From assembly GCA_016901395.1 (NCBI GenBank), contig JAEAMQ010000086.1, forward strand, positions 1-38,525: DNA of 38,525 nucleotides, read 5' to 3'. The stretch's first letter is position 1; the number at the start of each line of letters is the position of its first letter. The position numbers and the translations under genes were made by a program. The stretch is from Prevotella sp. (GTDB taxonomy: Bacteria; Bacteroidota; Bacteroidia; Bacteroidales; Bacteroidaceae). Below are positions 34,243-38,525 of the stretch, piece by piece. The notes under the pieces were generated by a model. That model was not told the DNA's origin. It saw only the letters and a list, made by a program, of their open reading frames with translations, and ran no database searches.

Positions 34243-36149
34243 GTAAGGATATAAATCTAAATAACACATACAGAGTTCTTCTAACTGAAGTCTTGCCGTA
34301 TGAACTTCCTTTGATGCTTGACAACGAAGGCTTCTATCTCAACATGCAAGATGAAGATTTGCAAAATATATTCAATGAGACCTTCCGGGGAAAACTAAAT
34401 GAATGGACAATTCCTTTCGATTACTCTGTCCGTAAATATGGTGGAGACAAGAGCCGTAAACTTAGTTTAATGCATCCTGTTGCTCAATTGCAATGCGCTG
34501 ATTTTTATAAATCTCATGATAGCTATATGCTTTCACTTTGTAGTAATAGTCCCTTTTCTCTTCGATACATATCAGAGTGTGCCAAATGTATATTCAAGGC
34601 TGACGAAACGGAAACCATGGATGTTCCGGAACAACAGAACCGCATAGAAATCTTAGATGATGAAGTGGAGAAACGATACCGTTCGTATTTCAGTTATAAG
34701 CGTTACGATATGATGTATAAGTTCTTTACCAGTGGCGATTATCTTCGTTTGGAACAAAAGTACACCAATCTGATGAAGATGGATATTGCCAGTTGCTTCT
34801 ATCACATATACACTCATACTATAACATGGGCTGTTAAGGGCAAGGAACAAGCTAAGGCTCAAATAGGCAAACCAACCTTTGAAAATACTTTCGATACCCT
34901 TATGCAGCATACAAACTACAATGAAACGAATGGGATAATTGTCGGTCCAGAGATTTCTCGAATATTCGCAGAAATTATCTTGCAACGTATTGATGTCAAT
35001 GTGCTCAACCGCCTTAAGCAAGAGCCATATTCTTTAAAACTCGGTCGTGATTATGAAATCAGAAGATATGTCGATGACCATTATATTTACGCAAATAGCG
35101 AAGAAATACTGCGCTTAATACTTGATGTCTATAAAGAAGAATTCCAGTTCTATAAGCTTTATATTAACGAGAGTAAACTTGAATTTTTGGAGAGACCTTT
35201 CGTTTCAAATGTATCTGTTGCAAAACGAGAAATGAACGAACTAATATCCAATATTTCCGAACACTGGTTAGTGAAGGACGAAAATCATAAATACAAGCAT
35301 ATTGTAAAGAATGAGATGAGCACCTTTTCTTCCGTCGTAAACAAATTCCGTTCGATTACGTTTAGGTATAATCAGAAGTATGGTATATTGAATAGATATT
35401 TTCTTGCATTACTCATCTCACAACTATGTGAAGAATCGAAGAAGGAAAGTGCTATTAATGCAACTTCTAAACTACTTTTGATGTATCTTGAAATCGCTTT
35501 TTATGTATTCTCTTTGGATATGAATGCCTCTGCTTCCATAAAACTATGCCGTATCTTGAACGAACTGCATGTATGGGCAGAAAGATGTATTGACAAAACT
35601 ATATTGCCAGAACTTGAAAATAGAATATATCGTGAAGTAAAACGCTGTTTGGATATTTACGAGGTTAATAGAAAAAGTAACGAAACCAATATCGAAGTAC
35701 TTAATTTGATACTGTGTCTCAGTCATATAATGAAAACACCAATACCACGGACACAATTGGTTAGACTCTTCAATATTTCCGAGGGAACGGAATACAAGCA
35801 TCAAAACTACTTTCAGATATGCACACTATTATACATTATTGGTGGGGATACAAACTATAATGATATTAGAATTAATATTTTAGAAGAAATTACACGTCGA
35901 GTTAAAGAAGAAAATTCGATGTGGCATGCAGACACTACAATGCTTTTCTTTGACGCTTTAGTCTGCCCTTTTTTCACGAAGAGTGAAAGAAAGGATATAT
36001 TAATGGAAGCGTGTGGATATAAAGAAAATACAGCGTATAAGAAATTGAATATTTATAACAAAACGAAGAGATGGTTCTTTAACTGGGATAAAAAATGTGA
36101 CTTGTCTGATTTGTTATCTAAAAAAGAATACCATTCTCCATACGAATAA
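34239..36149 (+). CDS. drt3b: Antiviral reverse transcriptase Drt3b
   Basis: 636 residues from the ATG at 34239, which overlaps the drt3a stop; a TTG three codons upstream is the only alternative. N-terminal LLTEVLPYELPL (14-25) and FDYSVRKYGGDKSRKLSLMHP (in part, 60-80) are typical of the UG8 RT of DRT3. Palm motifs: MKMDIASCFYHIYTH with Asp182, VGPEISRIFAEI (235-246), and RRYVDDHYIYA (YVDD 277-280). The rest (about 340-636) is a long helical domain without a match I know. The same strand and low G+C as drt3a mark it as one module gained together. Confidence 0.83.
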   Translation: MSKDINLNNTYRVLLTEVLPYELPLMLDNEGFYLNMQDEDLQNIFNETFRGKLNEWTIPFDYSVRKYGGDKSRKLSLMHPVAQLQCADFYKSHDSYMLSLCSNSPFSLRYISECAKCIFKADETETMDVPEQQNRIEILDDEVEKRYRSYFSYKRYDMMYKFFTSGDYLRLEQKYTNLMKMDIASCFYHIYTHTITWAVKGKEQAKAQIGKPTFENTFDTLMQHTNYNETNGIIVGPEISRIFAEIILQRIDVNVLNRLKQEPYSLKLGRDYEIRRYVDDHYIYANSEEILRLILDVYKEEFQFYKLYINESKLEFLERPFVSNVSVAKREMNELISNISEHWLVKDENHKYKHIVKNEMSTFSSVVNKFRSITFRYNQKYGILNRYFLALLISQLCEESKKESAINATSKLLLMYLEIAFYVFSLDMNASASIKLCRILNELHVWAERCIDKTILPELENRIYREVKRCLDIYEVNRKSNETNIEVLNLILCLSHIMKTPIPRTQLVRLFNISEGTEYKHQNYFQICTLLYIIGGDTNYNDIRINILEEITRRVKEENSMWHADTTMLFFDALVCPFFTKSERKDILMEACGYKENTAYKKLNIYNKTKRWFFNWDKKCDLSDLLSKKEYHSPYE

Positions 36150-36159
36150 TATGAACATA

Positions 36160-36430
36160 CGGAATCAGCAAAAGCCCGAAGAGACAGTTCTGAGGAAGTC
36201 CTCCATGATCAAGAATACGACCAAAGAATATACGTTCAATTAGAGTTGCTGACTTAATTTTAGCGCATGAGTGCGCTGAATTATTGCTCAACGAATGCAT
36301 TTGCAACAAAGAGAGAACGAGGGGTATAATCCCCACACACTAATGACCCCCAAAGGCTTGTAGCTGATTCCGCTTTATTTATATTTACTCGAACCATACT
36401 TTCCAAATCGAAGTACACAAGCAGGTATAT
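36160..36430 (+). ncRNA. Candidate DRT3 ncRNA with ACACAC motif
   Basis: Gene-free but structured. GAGG/CCTC hairpin with AAGT loop (36192-36203); AGCGCA/TGCGCT with TGAG loop (36262-36277), extendable on both sides; GGGG/CCCC with TATAAT loop (36321-36334). ACACAC follows at once (36335-36340), then TAATGACCCCC, whose ACCCC could pair with GGGGT instead. DRT3 systems include an ncRNA, and an ACACAC template is what I remember being reported. Boundaries are guesses. Confidence 0.6.
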
Positions 36431-36440
36431 TTCTTCAAAA

Positions 36441-36494
36441 ACGCTTGTTATTCGGTAACAAAATATTATCTTTGCAGACAGAATAATAAGCGTT
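36441..36494 (+). promoter_or_regulatory. Inverted-repeat-flanked promoter-like site; candidate right attachment core
   Basis: ACGCTTGTTATT (36441-36452) and AATAATAAGCGT (36483-36494) are inverted copies with one mismatch. Inside lies TATCTTTG (36467-36474), with CTTG (36444-36447) exactly 19 nt upstream, a good Bacteroidetes promoter that reads into no gene. From TTTGC to AAGCGT is 12 nt, exactly as at the left end (14161-14183). Confidence 0.45.
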
Positions 36495-36598
36495 CTTTGT
36501 TAGGCAGAAAACAGCGAAGCCAAGTAGCTTGCTCGTTTCCAAATCGTTACCTGTTTAGTTTAAGCGATAAGATAACTTATTTATTTTCAGTTAGATAC

Positions 36599-36666
36599 AT
36601 TTTTACAATTATCTTGCGAAGCGATTAGGCCGTAATGGCGAAGCGAAAAGGGCGAAATAGAAGCGC
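36599..36666. repeat. Partial copy 3 of the 22-bp palindromic-unit repeat family
   Basis: Contains the unit GCGATTAGGCCGTAATGG at 36621-36638, a degenerate unit before it and ATAGAAGCGC at 36657-36666. The latter 10-mer also follows copy 2 (13970-13979). Bases 36667-36860 hold no gene. Confidence 0.6.
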
Positions 36667-36870
36667 ATTTTGGCCCTGTTATAGTAAGAAATGGAACAAA
36701 ATTGGATTGCGTTGACCATTTTTTCATTGAAAAATGCAGATATGAGGTCTGAAACGTCTCTATCCTGAACGGGTAAAAATGATGAAGAAAGTTTACATAA
36801 GGACCGTTTCTGAGATTTCGGTTGTCATCGGGAAGGGGGAGGGAGACGTGCTAATTTTTGGAGTGTTTGC

Positions 36871-36901
36871 TTGGCCGTCATTCCAAAAATGTCTAAATTT
36901 G
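36871..36901 (+). promoter_or_regulatory. Promoter of mnmA
   Basis: TTG at 36871-36873 and -7 box TAAATTTG at 36894-36901, 20 nt apart. Transcription would begin almost at the ATG at 36907, so a leaderless mRNA is possible. Confidence 0.6.
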
Positions 36902-36906
36902 CAACT

Positions 36907-38160
36907 ATGAATATCGATGAACTGAAAGACAAGCGCATCGCCGTGCTCCTCTCTGGAGGAGTAGACAGTTCGGTGGTGGTCTACGAACTGGCCCGTCTCG
37001 GGCTTCATCCCGACTGTTTCTACATCAAGATTGGGCCGGAGGAGAAGGAGGAATGGGACTGCTCGTCGGAGGAGGACATGGAGATGGCAACGGCTGTCGC
37101 CGCCCGCTTCGGCTGCCGGTTACAGGTGGTAGACTGCCACAAGGAATACTGGAGCGAGGTGACCCGCTACACGATGGAGAAGGTGAAGGCGGGCTTTACG
37201 CCCAATCCCGACGTGATGTGCAATCGGTTGATCAAGTTCGGTGCATTCCATGAGAAGATGGGGTTTCAGTATGACCTCATCGCCACGGGGCACTATGCGC
37301 AGACCGAATGGATAGACGGGAAGAAGTGGCTCACTACGAGCCCCGACCCCGTGAAAGACCAGACCGACTTCCTTGCGCAGATTCAGGGTTGGCAATTGCA
37401 GAAGGCCATCTTCCCCATCGGGCACTACGTGAAAAACGAGGTGCGTGAGATTGCCGAGCGTGAGCACCTCATCAATGCCCACCGCAAGGATTCGCAGGGC
37501 ATCTGTTTCTTGGGAAATATCGACTACAATGAATACGTGAGGCGGTATCTCGGCGAACAGATCGGCGACGTGATAGAGCTTGAGACAGGCGAGAAAATCG
37601 GTGAGCACCGCGGCCTGTGGTTCCACACCATTGGCCAGCGTAAGGGCCTCGGACTCGGCGGCGGACCGTGGTTTGTCATCAAGAAAGACGTGGCGAAGAA
37701 CATCTTGTATGTGAGTCATGGCTACGATCCGGAGACGGCCTACAAGAAAGAGTTTGAGATACAGGATATCAACTGGTTGACGGAGGGAAGCATTCCAAAA
37801 AGCCTCCCCCGCCCCTCCGAAGGAGGGGAGCAAGCAAACGCCGTTGGTAGCGGTGACGGGGTATATGATGGTAGTGTTTGTGAGGGCGATTCAGTCGTTG
37901 ACAGCGGTGCCCATGTGGTACCTGAAACATGGATACCGATTACCTTCAAGATACGCCACACTCCCGAATACCATCCCGGTTATCTGGAGATATTGCCTCC
38001 ACTCTCGCAGGATGGGGCAGGAGAGACTGCGGTTCGTGAGGGTTCTCGGGCAATGGTCCACTCCCTGTCAAAGATTCATGGGGTGGCACCGGGACAGTTC
38101 TGCGTTATCTATGACGAGCAACATCACCGTTGTTTCGGCTCCGGCGAAATCACTCTTTAA
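36907..38160 (+). CDS. mnmA: tRNA-uridine 2-sulfurtransferase
   Basis: Makes 2-thiouridine at the wobble position of Glu, Gln and Lys tRNAs. The start is taken at MNIDELKDKR (36907), behind the -7 box; 417 residues. PP-loop SGGVDSS (16-22), catalytic Cys105 in NPDVMCNRLIKFG and partner Cys200 in SQGICFLG are intact, as are TGHYAQ and HTIGQRKGLGLGGG (240-253). The family is usually about 360-370 residues. Here about 45 extra residues (around 294-341, low complexity, Gly/Ser/Asp-rich) lie between DINWL and the final barrel strand ITFKIRHTPEY. Part of the extra DNA is the palindromic intergenic repeat. It lies in a surface-loop position, so the enzyme may still work. Confidence 0.93.
   Translation: MNIDELKDKRIAVLLSGGVDSSVVVYELARLGLHPDCFYIKIGPEEKEEWDCSSEEDMEMATAVAARFGCRLQVVDCHKEYWSEVTRYTMEKVKAGFTPNPDVMCNRLIKFGAFHEKMGFQYDLIATGHYAQTEWIDGKKWLTTSPDPVKDQTDFLAQIQGWQLQKAIFPIGHYVKNEVREIAEREHLINAHRKDSQGICFLGNIDYNEYVRRYLGEQIGDVIELETGEKIGEHRGLWFHTIGQRKGLGLGGGPWFVIKKDVAKNILYVSHGYDPETAYKKEFEIQDINWLTEGSIPKSLPRPSEGGEQANAVGSGDGVYDGSVCEGDSVVDSGAHVVPETWIPITFKIRHTPEYHPGYLEILPPLSQDGAGETAVREGSRAMVHSLSKIHGVAPGQFCVIYDEQHHRCFGSGEITL
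37797..37830. repeat. Palindromic intergenic repeat inside the mnmA reading frame
   Basis: CCCCTCC (37812-37818), loop GAA, GGAGGGG (37822-37828), preceded by GCCTCCCCCG. It is translated as KSLPRPSEGGEQ. Same family as 1-16 and 229-249. Confidence 0.75.
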
Positions 38161-38268
38161 TGTCCCTCTGGAGCAAACGGACGAAGGATTAAGGCACATA
38201 GGTTCACTCTTCACCATGAGCAGACCACTGCCTTAACTCCCCAAGTCCTTAACACCTCACCCATCAGA

Positions 38269-38490
38269 CATTTGTCTTAACTCCTTAACTTCCCATCTTC
38301 TCACCTCCCAAGCATTCGTCTTAACTTCTTAACTTCATAACTTCTTAACTCCCCCACAATTGTCTTAACTTCTTAACTTCATAACTTCTTAACTCCCCCA
38401 CAATTGTCTTAACTTCTTAACTTCATAACTTCTTAACTCCTAAACATTCGTCTTAACTTCTTAACTTCATAACTTCTTAACTTCCAATCA
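38269..38490. repeat. 44-bp tandem repeat array, about five units
   Basis: The marker TCTTAACT recurs at 38275, 38319, 38363, 38407 and 38451, exactly 44 bp apart. The third and fourth units are nearly identical; the first is the most diverged. Each unit itself contains nested CTTAACTT-like sub-repeats. No gene is visible from 38161 to the window end. Confidence 0.88.
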
Positions 38491-38525
38491 CCCCCCTTAA
38501 CTCCCCAACTCCTCATCTCCGCAAC

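Noticed and set aside
33052..36149. Retron or group II intron
   Set aside because: Two coupled RTs with no msr/msd-type arrangement next to a single RT and no maturase or intron domains V/VI that I can see.
38269..38490. CRISPR array
   Set aside because: Units are contiguous with no unique spacers, and no cas genes are in the window; it is a tandem repeat.

Overview
The window looks like a Bacteroidales chromosome, probably Prevotella or a close relative. The protein families are typical of that group, many genes are preceded by the Bacteroidetes -7 box (TAnnTTTG) rather than a strong Shine-Dalgarno, and the intergenic DNA carries several repeat families. A G+C-richer chromosomal backbone (about 1-13.9 kb and 36.6-38.5 kb) is interrupted by a clearly A+T-richer mobilizable element of about 22 kb.

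Backbone, left side: an aldose-1-epimerase-like gene, a small membrane ORF, a ThrE-type exporter, a 1-kb gene-free repeat zone, a TenI/ThiE-like gene, and a thiamine operon (TPP riboswitch with terminator, thiE, thiC, an archaeal-type thi4, thiD). Then come a GH89 alpha-N-acetylglucosaminidase, a GxxExxY protein and an HGSNAT-like membrane acetyltransferase. GH89 and HGSNAT are the bacterial relatives of two enzymes that act in succession on heparan sulfate in human lysosomes. Backbone, right side: mnmA, interrupted in frame by a palindromic intergenic repeat, then a 44-bp tandem repeat.

Mobilizable element: two tandem IntDOT-like tyrosine recombinases and a small accessory gene at the left; two excisionase-like HTH genes, a VirE-type helicase, a toprim primase, a DUF3408 protein, an oriT-like region, MobB/MobC and a MobP-type relaxase at the right. 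It carries two cargoes. Cargo 1 (17.3-26.5 kb) is a RiPP cluster: a 59-residue double-glycine precursor, a radical SAM/SPASM maturase, an outer-membrane beta-barrel, a C39-peptidase ABC exporter and an unusually short HlyD-like adaptor. Next to it are a LuxI-like/GNAT acyltransferase, a PAS-LuxR regulator and a ThiF-like adenylyltransferase. Five identical copies of the 14-bp palindrome TACACAAAAGTGTA sit upstream of all four transcription units. Three copies lie 22-23 nt from a -7 box, and both paired sets are spaced exactly 39 bp apart. I read this as one regulon in which a cell-made small molecule may control production of a modified peptide. It is the most novel-looking system here.

Cargo 2 (32.8-36.4 kb) is a two-reverse-transcriptase defence module that I identify as DRT3 (drt3a + drt3b). 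It is followed by a gene-free but hairpin-rich stretch carrying an ACACAC motif, a good candidate for its template ncRNA.

All calls come from reading the sequence and remembered family knowledge; no database search was run. The element ends, the ncRNA boundaries and the regulatory assignments are inferences.
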